Source: Rheinheimera soli (GTDB lineage: Bacteria > Pseudomonadota > Gammaproteobacteria > Enterobacterales > Alteromonadaceae). Taken from it: 64,000 nt of DNA. Shown piece after piece: positions 19,856 to 30,100 of the stretch (its first letter is position 1; each line of letters begins with the position of its first letter). The stretch spans positions 1 through 64,000 of the forward strand of contig NZ_JAJOYU010000010.1 of the NCBI RefSeq assembly GCF_021290985.1. Direction: 5' to 3'. The notes beneath the pieces are model-generated. The model had not been told where the DNA came from, did no database searches, and worked only from the letters and a program-made list of their open reading frames with translations. The position numbers were made by a program, and so were the translations under genes.

Positions 19856-20812
19856 CTAACTTGTTTCTGTTTTGTCTTTAATCTGCACAAGTGCGGTATA
19901 AATGGAGCAACGGCCCTGATGGGAAGAGTAGTAGCTGATCAGCAAGCTGTTTTGCTGCAATACCATACCGGCATAACTGCAATCTCCGCCTGAAGGTAAA
20001 GCCAGTATCTCGGTCAGCTTGCCGCTGTGTTGATCTAATGAAACCAGGCTGGTGCGTACTTTTTGATCATAAAGCCGCACTACCGCCAGCAGCTGTCCTG
20101 ATGGCGTAAATATAGCCTGTGGGCCTCCAATACGGCAGCCAATATCCAGCCAGTTCCAGTGATGATAGGGAGCATGAGCGTAACCTAGCTGGCCATGGTC
20201 TGGATCTTTGCGCAATAAACACCAGGCTCTGTCCTTGTGATCAAACAACAAGGCGGCTTCATTGGCATAGCCTTCCGAATAGATTCTGGGGGCTGCAACG
20301 TCAAACTGGCCTGCATCCTCTTGTTGATACAAACGAATATGCCGATCGGCACCACATTTATAGGCAATTGCATACGCCTGATCGCGTAGCCAGCTTAAAC
20401 GCCATAACCAATAGTCAGTTTCACCTACAGCCTGAGGTGCAGACCAGGTTTTACCATCAGTTGACGACCAAAGATAAGATTGATAGGCCTGCTTTGTTTT
20501 GTCATGAAAAGCTGCAGCAGCCAACAATTGTAGTTTTCCGTCTGGCGTTACACTTAGTTTGCCATCTCTTAAATCGGCATCAGGGTTGTGTAGTACAGCC
20601 ACAGTACGCCATTTTTTGCCTTGCACTGAACTCATGATCCGCAGCACACCATCTTTGGAGTGGTGTGTGGATGCCTGACGGAACACCAGATAATAGCGCT
20701 GGCTGAAGTAACATAAGTCTGTAAAAGCATTATGTTTTCCTGCTTTCCATGCGCGCTGAACCCAGATCAGTTCTATGGCGGTTCTGCTTGGTTCTGTAGT
20801 GTGACTGGACAT
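19856..20812 (-). CDS. Sialidase-fold (BNR/Asp-box) protein without signal peptide
   Basis: A 318-aa beta-propeller protein. A canonical Asp box SSTDGKTW lies at 116-123 and a degenerate one (SSVQGKKW) at 61-68. YYLVFRQAS (40-48) resembles the arginine-bearing FR motif of neuraminidase-like hydrolases. There is no signal peptide, so it is presumably cytoplasmic or exported by other means. It diverges from the HlyD/ABC exporter pair. Sialidase activity is not established; other propeller glycosidases are equally possible. Confidence 0.6.
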   Translation of the reverse strand: MSSHTTEPSRTAIELIWVQRAWKAGKHNAFTDLCYFSQRYYLVFRQASTHHSKDGVLRIMSSVQGKKWRTVAVLHNPDADLRDGKLSVTPDGKLQLLAAAAFHDKTKQAYQSYLWSSTDGKTWSAPQAVGETDYWLWRLSWLRDQAYAIAYKCGADRHIRLYQQEDAGQFDVAAPRIYSEGYANEAALLFDHKDRAWCLLRKDPDHGQLGYAHAPYHHWNWLDIGCRIGGPQAIFTPSGQLLAVVRLYDQKVRTSLVSLDQHSGKLTEILALPSGGDCSYAGMVLQQNSLLISYYSSHQGRCSIYTALVQIKDKTETS

Positions 20813-20864
20813 AGAGTTGTGCCAATTTGTGTTTTTGTTGTTAATTATTTGTGTGTTTTTATGC

Positions 20865-20893
20865 TTGAACTACACTTGGTCTTACTTTAGTAA
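20865..20893 (+). promoter_or_regulatory. Candidate sigma-70 promoter for the HlyD/ABC exporter
   Basis: TTGAAC (20865-20870) and TAGTAA (20888-20893) are 17 bp apart. The predicted start near 20900 leaves an 80-nt leader before the HlyD ATG. Confidence 0.4.
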
Positions 20894-20980
20894 CAGCTTT
20901 TTTAATTGTGTCGGGTCTATGCCTGTCGGCACAAAGTGAAAAGTCTTTTTGCAGTGTACAAAACTGCACGGAGTTTCACT

Positions 20981-22240
20981 ATGACGACAGAACAGAGTTT
21001 ATTTAGATCCAAAGCTCTGCAGGCACAACAGCAACGCCTGGAAGGGCAGGTGAGTATTGTTCAGCCCGTCAGCAGCTCGGTGTTGTGTTTTTGTTTAGTT
21101 TTTATCCTGTTCAGTTTATTGCTGCTGTTGCACCAGGCAAGCTTTTCCCGCAAAGAAACCGTGGTGGGTTATCTGAAACCGTCCAGCGGTGTGGTTCGTA
21201 TTCAGAGTCAGCGTTCAGCTGTACTGAAACAACTTTATATTCAGGACGGCACTTTAGTGCAGGCGGGTCAAAAACTGGCTTTGCTGAGTACAGACGAATA
21301 TCTGGCTGCCGGAGAAAGTCTGACCGAACACCTGCAAAGCAGCCTTGCACTTCAGTTGGCATTAAATGCGCAGAAGCGGCTTGAACTGATTCAAAGTTTT
21401 GACCAGCAGCGTCAACAATTGGCAGCGCAAATCAGTAATGTCAAACGGCAGCTGGCAGAAAACCAACGCCAGCAGCAATTGCTGTCTCAGCGCATTGATT
21501 TACAGACTCAACGTTTACTATCCCAGCAGGACCTTGCGCTCAAAGGCCATCTGCCAAAGCTACAACTGGAGCAACAGCAGGATCAGCACTTGATGTTGCA
21601 GCAACAATTGGCTGAGGTTCAAACTTTGGCTCAATCCATTCTTCAGCAACAGATCCAGTGGGAAAATCAACTTCAGGCTTTGCCTGTTGATCAGCAGCGT
21701 CAGCTTCAGCAATTACAAGCTGAGCGGTTGAGTTTGGAGCAGCAGACAACTGAATTGCTGGCTCGCAAAGAAGTGGTATTAACAGCTCCGGTTGCGGGCA
21801 GAGTGACAAATTTAGTGGTGAGCGCAGGCCAGTATCTGCAAGGCAGTCAAGTGTTAATGCAAGTGCTGCCGGAATCGGGTTTTTTATACGCTCAATTATT
21901 AGTTCCAACCCGGGCTTTTGGTTTTATTCAACCCGGCCAGACCACCTGGTTGCGTTTTGATGCTTTTCCTTACCAGCGTTTTGGTTTGTATCAGGGGGAA
22001 ATCAGCCAGCTTTCAAAAGCCGTGCTGATGGCACAAGACCCCGATAGTCCGGTGCAAATCCAGGAGCCGGTTTATCAGGTGCAGGTGCGGCTGAATCAAC
22101 AATTTATTGAAGCTTATGGCGAACAAATGCCGTTGCAGGCCGGCATGTTGTTAAGTGCTGACATAGTACTGGAACAGCGTTCGGTGTTGAGCTGGTTGCT
22201 GGAACCTTTGTTCAGCTTAAAAGGGCGTTTTCAAATTTAA
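20981..22240 (+). CDS. HlyD-family membrane fusion protein of a type I exporter
   Basis: A 419-aa periplasmic adaptor, started at ATG 20981 after ACGGAG; an in-frame start at 20906 has no ribosome site. One N-terminal membrane helix (about 35-55) is followed by a split lipoyl half (VVRIQSQRSAVLKQLYIQDG), a long Gln-rich coiled-coil hairpin (about 120-255), and the second lipoyl half (VVLTAPVAGRVTNLVV). It should bridge the ABC transporter encoded next to an outer-membrane TolC-like channel that is not in the window. Confidence 0.88.
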   Translation: MTTEQSLFRSKALQAQQQRLEGQVSIVQPVSSSVLCFCLVFILFSLLLLLHQASFSRKETVVGYLKPSSGVVRIQSQRSAVLKQLYIQDGTLVQAGQKLALLSTDEYLAAGESLTEHLQSSLALQLALNAQKRLELIQSFDQQRQQLAAQISNVKRQLAENQRQQQLLSQRIDLQTQRLLSQQDLALKGHLPKLQLEQQQDQHLMLQQQLAEVQTLAQSILQQQIQWENQLQALPVDQQRQLQQLQAERLSLEQQTTELLARKEVVLTAPVAGRVTNLVVSAGQYLQGSQVLMQVLPESGFLYAQLLVPTRAFGFIQPGQTTWLRFDAFPYQRFGLYQGEISQLSKAVLMAQDPDSPVQIQEPVYQVQVRLNQQFIEAYGEQMPLQAGMLLSADIVLEQRSVLSWLLEPLFSLKGRFQI

Positions 22241-22261
22241 ACCAGAGTTTGTAGGGAGCTT

Positions 22262-22324
22262 ATGATGGAGAAGCGGATGATAAAAAACAGACCTGTACTG
22301 ACGAATACTCAAGGCCTTTGTTAG
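22262..22324 (+). CDS. Possible 20-residue leader ORF before the C39 exporter gene
   Basis: ATG 22262 follows the strong ribosome site GTAGGGAG and encodes MMEKRMIKNRPVLTNTQGLC before a TAG at 22322. The stop lies 9 bp before the exporter ATG, which itself has only a weak AGAG. The arrangement fits translational coupling or a leader peptide. It is too short to judge by composition. Confidence 0.35.
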   Translation: MMEKRMIKNRPVLTNTQGLC

Positions 22325-22333
22325 AGCATTCAG

Positions 22334-24448
22334 ATGCAGATCATCTATCAATCTGAGGCGGCCGAGTGTGGATTGGCCTGTCTGGCTATGGTGGCTGGTG
22401 CTTATGGCTATAAAACCGATATGGCCAGTTTGCGTCAACGTTATCCTTTGTCGCTTAAAGGCTTAACTTTGCAGCATCTGATGCAGTTGGCTGACAATCT
22501 GGGACTGGCGGGGCGGGCTTTACGACTGGAGCCTGAAGAGCTGGCTCAGTTGAAGTTGCCCTGCATTTTGCATTGGCAGATGAGCCACTTTGTCGTGCTG
22601 GTGAAAGTGAAAGGGCAAAAAATTCAGATCCATGACCCTGCTTGTGGTAAACGTGAGTTGTGCTTTGCTGATGTCGATCAGTGCTTTACCGGTATTGCTC
22701 TTGAGCTGAGTCCGACCACTGAGTTTAAAAAACAAGATCAACGGCAAAAGTTAAGTGTGCGGCAGTTTTGGTCTTCGGCTTCAGGGTTGTGGTCGGCATT
22801 ATTCAGAATACTGTTGATGTCGCTGGTGCTACAGTTTTTCTTACTGGTGGCCCCTTATTACCTGCAACTGGTTGTGGATGAAGTGCTGGTAAGCCGGGAT
22901 TTGGATTTATTGCATGTGCTGGCGATAGGATTTGCCTTGTTGCTGCTGTTGCAAATTCTGACCAATATTCTGCGTAGCTGGCTGGTGCTGCATTTAGGGT
23001 CGGTATTAAATCTGCAACTGGCCACGAATTTATTCCGACATTTACTGCATTTGCCAATGAGCTTTTTTGAGAAACGCCATATGGGCGATATTGTGTCGCG
23101 TTTTGGTTCTTTGCAGCAGTTGCGGGAATTGCTGACGACTAGCCTGATTGAGGCGCTGATTGATGGCCTTATGGCTTGTACTGTGCTGGTTTTGCTATTT
23201 GTTTATCATCCGGTGTTGGCCGCCGTGGTGCTGGTGGCTGTGCTGCTTTATGCGTTGTTGAGGTTTGTTTTTTATTCGCCACTGAAACAATGTACTGAAC
23301 AAAGCATAGTGACTCAGGCGAAAGAACAGTCCGGCTTTATGGAGAGTGTCCGCGCCATACAGTGTTTGCAGTTGTTCTCCAAACAAAGCCAAAGGCTAAG
23401 CTTGTGGCAAAATCAGTACTCGGATGCTGTGGATCAGCAATTCCGGCTGGGGCGCTGGCACTTATCATTGCATGCTGTGCATCAATTGTTATTTGGTATT
23501 GAGCATATAGTAGTGATTTATCTGGCAGCCCTTGCAGTGATCGACAATGCTTTTAGTGTCGGAATGTTGTTTGCATTTGCCAGTTACAAAAGCCAGTTTA
23601 CCCAAAGAGCTGCTGCTTTTATTGACCACTGGGTCGAATTCCGCATGCTTGAGCTACACCTGCAACGTCTGGCGGATATTGCGCTGACAGACACCGAGAA
23701 CTTAGGAGAGAGCCAGCCTTATTTACAGTTGCAAGGTCATATTGAATTACGCGACCTGAGTTTTCAGCAGGCGGCGCAGGACCCCTGGCTGTTTCATCAA
23801 CTGAGTTTTCAGTTATCTCCGGGCGAAAGCGTTGCCATTGTCGGGCCGTCCGGCTGCGGCAAAACCAGTCTGTTAAAAGTTATTCTGGGGTTGGCCGTTG
23901 CACAGCAAGGCAAAGTGCTGGTGGACGGTATGGAACTAAGCAGCTTTGGTTTGCAGCATTACCGCAGCCAGATTGCCGCAGTGATGCAAAATGATCAGTT
24001 GTTATCAGGTTCTGTGATGGACAATATCAGCTTTTTCAGCCCTAAACCTGATGTGCAGTATCTGATGCATTGCGCAGAACTAGCGGCTATCCATCAGGAT
24101 ATTATTGCCATGCCTATGGGTTACAACACTTTGATTGGTGATATGGGATCGGCCTTATCCGGTGGGCAAAAACAACGTTTACTGATCGCCAGAGCCTTGT
24201 ACCACAAGCCCAGAGTATTGCTGCTGGATGAAGCAACCAGTCATTTGGATCTTGCGTTAGAGGCGAGGGTTAATCAGGCCATTCGGCAGTTGCAGGTTGC
24301 GCGCATTATAGTTGCACACAGGCCCGACAGCATTTTAACTGCAGATCGCATTTTGTTGCTGCAGCAAGGTCAACTGACGGATATCACAAGAGAATTCCGT
24401 CAATTGCATAACTCACCTCAGCCACTAAGTCATGCTCCGGTGCTTTAG
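22334..24448 (+). CDS. Peptidase-containing ABC exporter (C39 peptidase-TMD-NBD)
   Basis: A 704-aa bacteriocin-type exporter that cuts double-glycine-type leaders and pumps the peptide out. The N-terminal C39 peptidase has its triad: C12 in AAECGLACL, H85 in MSHFVVL and D101 in IHDPACG. Residues about 155-420 form a six-helix transmembrane domain. The ATPase has Walker A GPSGCGKTS (504-512), the signature LSGGQKQR and Walker B LLLDEATSHLD. HlyD is encoded 93 bp upstream. No precursor or immunity gene is adjacent. Confidence 0.93.
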   Translation: MQIIYQSEAAECGLACLAMVAGAYGYKTDMASLRQRYPLSLKGLTLQHLMQLADNLGLAGRALRLEPEELAQLKLPCILHWQMSHFVVLVKVKGQKIQIHDPACGKRELCFADVDQCFTGIALELSPTTEFKKQDQRQKLSVRQFWSSASGLWSALFRILLMSLVLQFFLLVAPYYLQLVVDEVLVSRDLDLLHVLAIGFALLLLLQILTNILRSWLVLHLGSVLNLQLATNLFRHLLHLPMSFFEKRHMGDIVSRFGSLQQLRELLTTSLIEALIDGLMACTVLVLLFVYHPVLAAVVLVAVLLYALLRFVFYSPLKQCTEQSIVTQAKEQSGFMESVRAIQCLQLFSKQSQRLSLWQNQYSDAVDQQFRLGRWHLSLHAVHQLLFGIEHIVVIYLAALAVIDNAFSVGMLFAFASYKSQFTQRAAAFIDHWVEFRMLELHLQRLADIALTDTENLGESQPYLQLQGHIELRDLSFQQAAQDPWLFHQLSFQLSPGESVAIVGPSGCGKTSLLKVILGLAVAQQGKVLVDGMELSSFGLQHYRSQIAAVMQNDQLLSGSVMDNISFFSPKPDVQYLMHCAELAAIHQDIIAMPMGYNTLIGDMGSALSGGQKQRLLIARALYHKPRVLLLDEATSHLDLALEARVNQAIRQLQVARIIVAHRPDSILTADRILLLQQGQLTDITREFRQLHNSPQPLSHAPVL

Positions 24449-24810
24449 ATTTTGGGTTGCCAGAGTTCAAATCTGTTGCCTTCAGGATCCATAGCCCAGC
24501 CAAATTTGCCATAGTCGCCGTCTTCTATTTGTTCATCGACCCATACATTGGCCGCCTTGAGTTGCGTTAACATCGCCTCTAAATCCGTCACCCTGTAATT
24601 GATCATACTTTGCTGGTTCACTGAACCAAAGTAAGCAGTGTCTGCAGCAAAAGTTGACCAGACGGTTTCATCAGCAGCTTTTGCGATAAAACTGCCATAA
24701 GGTGCATCAGGGCAAAGCGGAATACCTAAATGCTGCCGATACCAAAGTGCCAGTGCCTGCGGGTCTTTGGCCCGGATAAAGACTCCTCCTATACCTGTTA
24801 CTTTTTGCAT
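24445..24810 (-). CDS. VOC-superfamily (glyoxalase/bleomycin resistance) protein
   Basis: A 121-aa single vicinal-oxygen-chelate domain: GIGGVFIRAKDPQALALWY at the start and DPEGNRFELWQP with the metal-binding Glu at the end. It overlaps the converging exporter gene by 4 bp and lies 12 bp after the kinase-like gene on the same strand, so the two are probably cotranscribed. The substrate is unknown. Confidence 0.8.
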   Translation of the reverse strand: MQKVTGIGGVFIRAKDPQALALWYRQHLGIPLCPDAPYGSFIAKAADETVWSTFAADTAYFGSVNQQSMINYRVTDLEAMLTQLKAANVWVDEQIEDGDYGKFGWAMDPEGNRFELWQPKI

Positions 24811-24822
24811 AGATCACCTCGG

Positions 24823-25995
24823 TTATTGAGCAATGGTGGATAATAAATCTTGTAACGTCATTTGCTGGCGCTCCGTAATCAACTTCTGACCCAAAACCAG
24901 TATCTGCTGCTGAGCTTGTTGTTTAAACGCTTCGTTTTTGAGTTGTCTTAATTCTTCTGCAGGTGCCCAGCCGATAGTGCGGCGTATTAGCTCACAGCCT
25001 GCATAACCTAAAGTGTCCTGCCACAATTGCTGCAAATACCATTGTTGGTAAGACGCATTCTGAAAGCTCTGATCTGTGGTTTGTTTTTGCATCAGGGTGC
25101 TGAATACTGCGGAGAACTCTTGCCAGAATAACTCGATCTGACTTAACAAATAATGGCGTAAGGTAGCTTCTCTGGCAGGCTGCTGAGTCAGTAAGTTTAA
25201 AATCAGACTGGCCAAAAAAGTTCCGGTATCAAAACCTATGGGGCCGTAGCAGCCAAATTCGGCACCTATTATTTTATGCTGCTGATGATTCACTAACACA
25301 TTGCCACAATGTAAATCACCATGTAGCAAGGCCTGAGGTTTTGCCAGATAACCAGCTTTCAACTGAGCCACTTCTGCCTGCAGAGTTTCGTTGAACCATA
25401 ACTCCTGCATTTGTGGTCGTTGTGCAAAACTCAGGCTGTTACGTTCGTGGTTACAGTAGGGGTCAGTAAAGACCAAATCTTCAATCACTAAACAGAGTTC
25501 CGGATTGCTAAATTGCAGTTGCCGGGCTTTTTTCACTGGGCCTGTTAAGACAAAGTCGCTGCTGTAAAAACAGGTATTGGCCAGATAACGCCCCAGATGC
25601 ATGCCTGTGTCCTGTGGTAACACTCCGGTCGCTATGGTTGTGCGTAAACTAATGCAATCTGATAAGTCTTCCAGCAATAAAGCGAAAAGCTGTGCATCAT
25701 AAAACAAGACTTCGACCAGATAATCCGGGCAGATTTTGGCATGGTGTTTTAAGACATCAGCTTCAATTTGTGCTCTGTTTAAGCTGACAGGCCAGTGCTG
25801 AGTGAAAGCTGAAGGCGCAGGCAAGGCTTGTTTCACAATAAGGCTGGTGCCTCTGTTGTTTTTTACTCTGAACACCTGATTCATACCATCGTTTTTCAGC
25901 AGCTCAGTGGTTAATTGGCTGTGGTCGCCAAATAAATCGCTGTGCTTGTCGGCAAATAACGCAGCTTCTTTGGGGGTTAAAGCTTGATAAGGCAT
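24823..25995 (-). CDS. Methylthioribose kinase-like protein with altered metal motif
   Basis: A 390-aa APH-fold kinase resembling MtnK, which phosphorylates 5-methylthioribose in methionine salvage. It matches in length, in the catalytic loop LLHGDLHCGN (D227) and in YGPIGFDTG. MtnK normally carries a metal-binding DXE motif 17 residues after the catalytic Asp; here that position reads G244-A-E246, so the Asp is missing. Activity is therefore uncertain. mtnA and other salvage genes are absent nearby. Confidence 0.7.
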   Translation of the reverse strand: MPYQALTPKEAALFADKHSDLFGDHSQLTTELLKNDGMNQVFRVKNNRGTSLIVKQALPAPSAFTQHWPVSLNRAQIEADVLKHHAKICPDYLVEVLFYDAQLFALLLEDLSDCISLRTTIATGVLPQDTGMHLGRYLANTCFYSSDFVLTGPVKKARQLQFSNPELCLVIEDLVFTDPYCNHERNSLSFAQRPQMQELWFNETLQAEVAQLKAGYLAKPQALLHGDLHCGNVLVNHQQHKIIGAEFGCYGPIGFDTGTFLASLILNLLTQQPAREATLRHYLLSQIELFWQEFSAVFSTLMQKQTTDQSFQNASYQQWYLQQLWQDTLGYAGCELIRRTIGWAPAEELRQLKNEAFKQQAQQQILVLGQKLITERQQMTLQDLLSTIAQ

Positions 25996-26099
25996 CAGAT
26001 AATAAATCCATAAAAAAGCAAAAGGCCATCATCGCAAACCCTATCGGGCCGCACAATGGCCTATTGAAACTACTAAGCGGCAGTTTAGGTTAACGGGTC

Positions 26100-26906
26100 T
26101 TAAGGTTGTACCGCAATGAAGCGAGCCATAGCTGCTGTACGTGCTTTATAAAACGCCAAACCTGAGTCATTCAGACTGTAGTTGTCGATCCCCTGAATGA
26201 TGCTAAGGAATTGATCTTCTACAGAACCATTCAGGCAAGCTTTTTGGGTAGTGGCCATAGGTTTAAAACTTAAGCGTAGGCCCTCGGCCTCATAAGCACC
26301 GGTAAATTGGTTGCAGCCGGCAAAACCACTGACTCTGTTATCAGCCCCAAACTCCAGATAAGGGGTCATGTCAGGCTCTGTTGCTGGTAAAGCTTGCCCC
26401 ATTAACTCAGTGAGCTTCCAGCGAACTCCTGTCAGTTTGAGGTCTGCTTGCTGAGCTTGTTTTGTCAGTTTGTAGTGGTCTGCTAAATCACCAGTGATCA
26501 GCTGCCCGGACATATCCAGTTGGAACAGTTGGTTTTCCCCCACTTTGTACCAAGCCGGAGCATCTTGCTGACTCAGCAGTTGGATAGCCGAACCCTTAGC
26601 ATCCCATTCAAATTTGCCCTGTTGTTGGATAGCTCCACCTTCTTTGCCCAGATAAGTGGTGCTAAGCAGGTAACTATTGTCCATATTCAGTGTTAACAGG
26701 GTATCTATACCTTCACAGTCTGCACAAGGCAGCAGTCCTCGGTAAGTCCCGGCCCAATCCAGAGAGTTTTGGCTGTTGTGTTGGTCAACCACAGTTTCAG
26801 CCTTTGCCGTTTCCGTGGCTATTGTTGCGGATGGTTCCGTTGGCGCCGGTCCGCAAGCTGCCAAAACTAACCAGGCGGTCAGACATAAGATCAGGGGTTT
26901 AGACAT
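26100..26906 (-). CDS. NlpE-META two-domain lipoprotein
   Basis: A 268-aa lipoprotein. The start at ATG 26906 follows AAGGAG; an earlier in-frame start lacks a signal. The lipobox is VLAAC. Residues about 50-140 form an NlpE N-terminal domain with the metal/redox C-x2-C motif (PCADCEG); residues about 155-265 form a META (HslJ-like) domain with ACNQFTGAY-like core (FAGCNQFTG). Such proteins sit in the envelope and are linked to copper or surface stress sensing. It diverges from the RND pump. Confidence 0.82.
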   Translation of the reverse strand: MSKPLILCLTAWLVLAACGPAPTEPSATIATETAKAETVVDQHNSQNSLDWAGTYRGLLPCADCEGIDTLLTLNMDNSYLLSTTYLGKEGGAIQQQGKFEWDAKGSAIQLLSQQDAPAWYKVGENQLFQLDMSGQLITGDLADHYKLTKQAQQADLKLTGVRWKLTELMGQALPATEPDMTPYLEFGADNRVSGFAGCNQFTGAYEAEGLRLSFKPMATTQKACLNGSVEDQFLSIIQGIDNYSLNDSGLAFYKARTAAMARFIAVQP

Positions 26907-27105
26907 AAAAATCTCCTTGTTAATACAGAGCATTGAATTTTGCTGCAGTTTACAGGCGCGGGGCTTTACCAGAACTGAATTGATCGGAAAAAAACGACCT
27001 CAACCTATATTCACAACCGCTGGTCACAGCACGCTAGTGCGCATTTTTGCCACAGTTACACTTCCATGGAATAGCAATAGTGCCCATCAAGAGTAGAGCA
27101 ACAGA

Positions 27106-30100
27106 ATGAACTTAACCCGAGCCAGTTTAAAAAATCCTGCTGCTGTTGTAGTGGTCAGCTTGATTATGGTGTTATTTGGTTTGCTTGCAGTGGCGAAGTT
27201 GCCTATTCAGCTTTTACCTTCCATCGAACAACCGCAAATTTTTATTCAGAATGGCTGGCGCGCTGCTGCTCCTGAAGAAATGGAATCCACTATCATTGAA
27301 CCGCAAGAAGCTGCGCTGCGCAATGTACCGGGCGTGATAGAAAGCAGCAGCTTTATTGGTGCCGGTTTTGGCTTTATTACGCTGACCTTTGACGTTGGCC
27401 AGGATATGCAGCAGGCCATGCTGAACGTGATCAATGCGTTAAATCAGGCTCCTCCGCGTCCAAGGGAAGCCGCTGAACCAGTGGTTTCGCTAAACAGTGG
27501 TGCAGGTCCTGTCGCCAGTTTATTGATCCGCAAGTTAGATGAAAACGCTGACGCTGACTTTACGGCCTTGCAGCCCGTGATTGATGATGTGGTGTACCCA
27601 CGATTAAAAGCTATAGCTGGTATCTCTCAAGTCGAATTGTCCAGCCGCCGCGCCAAAGAGCTGCATATCGTATTTGACCCTTATCGCCTGGCTGCTTTGG
27701 GTTTGTCTGTTGATCAATTAAGTTCACGTATTGGCCGTGCCAGTAATGTGTCAGGTGGTTTTGCCGAAGTAGGGCGACGTGAATTCACTGTACGTTTTGT
27801 CGGTCAGTACGATCCTGCTCAGTACGAGCAAATGGTAGTGGCTTATCAGAATGACAGGCCTGTGTATTTGCATGAAGTCGCACAAGTAAAAATTGATTAC
27901 GCTGAGCGGACAGGCTTTACCAAACGTAACGGTTACCCGGCGTTTTACATCAGCTTGCAGCGCGCCGCTGGCTCCAACACTGTCGAAATTCTTGACGCAC
28001 TGAATCAGGAAATTGCCGATTTAAATCAAAATGAGCTGCAGAACAAAGGCATTGAAATAGTACTGAGTTATGACGCTTCGGTGCATATCAAAAGAGCGAT
28101 AGAGCTGGTCAATGGCAATCTGGTGCTGGGCATAGCGCTGGCTTTGGTGATTTTGTATCTGTTTCTGCGAGGCTGGCAAGCAACCTTACTGATTGGTTTA
28201 ACTATTCCTGTCTCTCTGATGATATCTATCATGGTGCTGGATTTATTTGGCCGCTCACTGAATGTAGTCTCTTTGGCGGGTTTGGCTTTTGCGGTAGGTA
28301 TGGTGCTGGATGCGGCTATCATAGTGCAGGAAAATATCATGCGTCTGTTTCAGCAGGGCATGGCACTGGAACAGGCGGTAAAAAAGGGTACTGCTCAGGT
28401 GAGTGCGGCACTTTGGGCTTCAACGGCAACCACAGTTGCTATTTTTGTGCCTGTATTATTTATGCAGGGTGTTGAAGGCCAACTGTTTTATGATTTGTCT
28501 TTAACTTTGGCTGTCGCGGTCACGGCATCTTTGCTGGTGGCTTTAACTCTGTTACCTGTCGCTTCATTATTCTGGTTAAAACCAGAGGCCAGTTCAGTTT
28601 CTTTAGCTTTCTTCTGGCAAACACTTGCCAGCAGAGTCTGTCGTTTGACTCAAAACAACAAATTGGCTTTAGGCTGGGTGACCCTGTTTGTGCCAGGTTC
28701 TATGTTATTGATTACATTGTTACTGCCCAAAGCCGATTTCCTGCCACAGGCTTCTATTGATACTGTGTTTTCAGGTTTTTCACTACCTCCTGGTGCGAAT
28801 ATACAGATACTGGAGCAGGAGATTGGTAATTTGCTGGTCACTCGTTTACGGCCTTATTATCAGGATAAAAAATACCCGGCGATCAAAGGGTATAACCTGT
28901 CGATCAACAGGGGCTTTAACTCACTCTTTATCTACGCTGAGGACCCGGACAGCATCGACGATATGATCAAATTATTGCGGGAAGAGATTCTGGTGGGCTT
29001 ACCTGACACCAAGACCTTTAGTGTGCAAGGCTCATTATTTAACTTCGGTTTTGGCAGTGGCCGCGAATTAAACTTAGATTTCCAGGGCCCTGATGTGCCG
29101 CAGCTTATGCAGCAGGCGGCTGACGCCATGCCAAAAATTGAAACCTTATTGCCAGGTGCTACAGTGCGACCCGTGCCTGATTTAGCCTTGGCTCAGCCTG
29201 AGCTCCGTTTAACTCCGGATGAAAACCGTATCGCTCAGAGTGGAGTGGATCGTTTCACTGTTGCGAATATGGTGCGTGCAGTCACAGATGGTATTTACAT
29301 AGGTGAATACTTTGATGGTAACGAGCGGATGGATATTATCCTCAAAGGTCAGGGCTGGCAAACGCCAGAGCAGTTAACTGCAACACCTTTGTATACCCCA
29401 GGTGCTGGTGGTCAGACATTGGGCCAGCTCAGTGAGCTGAATTACACCACTGGCCCTACATCTTTGCAGCGGGTTAACGGCCTGCGCACCATCAGCCTGC
29501 AGGTGACACCTCCCGCCACTATGCCACTGGATGAGGCAATGCAAATTTTACAACGAGAGCTAATGACCCCATTGCGAGATGAAATGCCGGAACAAATTTC
29601 AGTGCAGTTCCGAGGTAATGCCGACCGTTTGTCTCATGCCATGACAGAGATGGGAGAAAACTTTGCTGTGGCAGTATTTATTCTGTTTTTGTTGATGGCT
29701 GCGTTATTCCGTTCTGCCAAAGACAGTTTACTGGTGGTACTGACCATGCCGATGGCCATTTTGGGTGGTGTGGTGGCATTGCGAGTGCTGAATCTGCTGA
29801 CTTTTCAGTCGCTGGACTTACTGACCATGATAGGTTTCGTCATTTTGCTTGGGCTGGTGGTTAATAACGCCATTTTGTTAGTGGATCAGTGCCGGCAGCA
29901 GCAGCGGGAAGGTGCAGATTTAGACGCTGCTTTGTTCAAGGCCATTCTGACCAGATCCAGACCGATTTTTATGAGCACCCTGACCAGCATTTTTGGCATG
30001 TTGCCGTTGGTGCTGGTACCCGGCATTGGTTCCGAAATTTACCGGGGTTTAGCTGCCGTGATAGTCGGCGGCATGACCTTTAGTATGCTGTTTAGTCTGG

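Noticed and set aside
21540-21908. 122-codon minus-strand frame inside the HlyD gene
   Set aside because: Antisense shadow of the Gln-rich coiled coil; no ribosome site or family.
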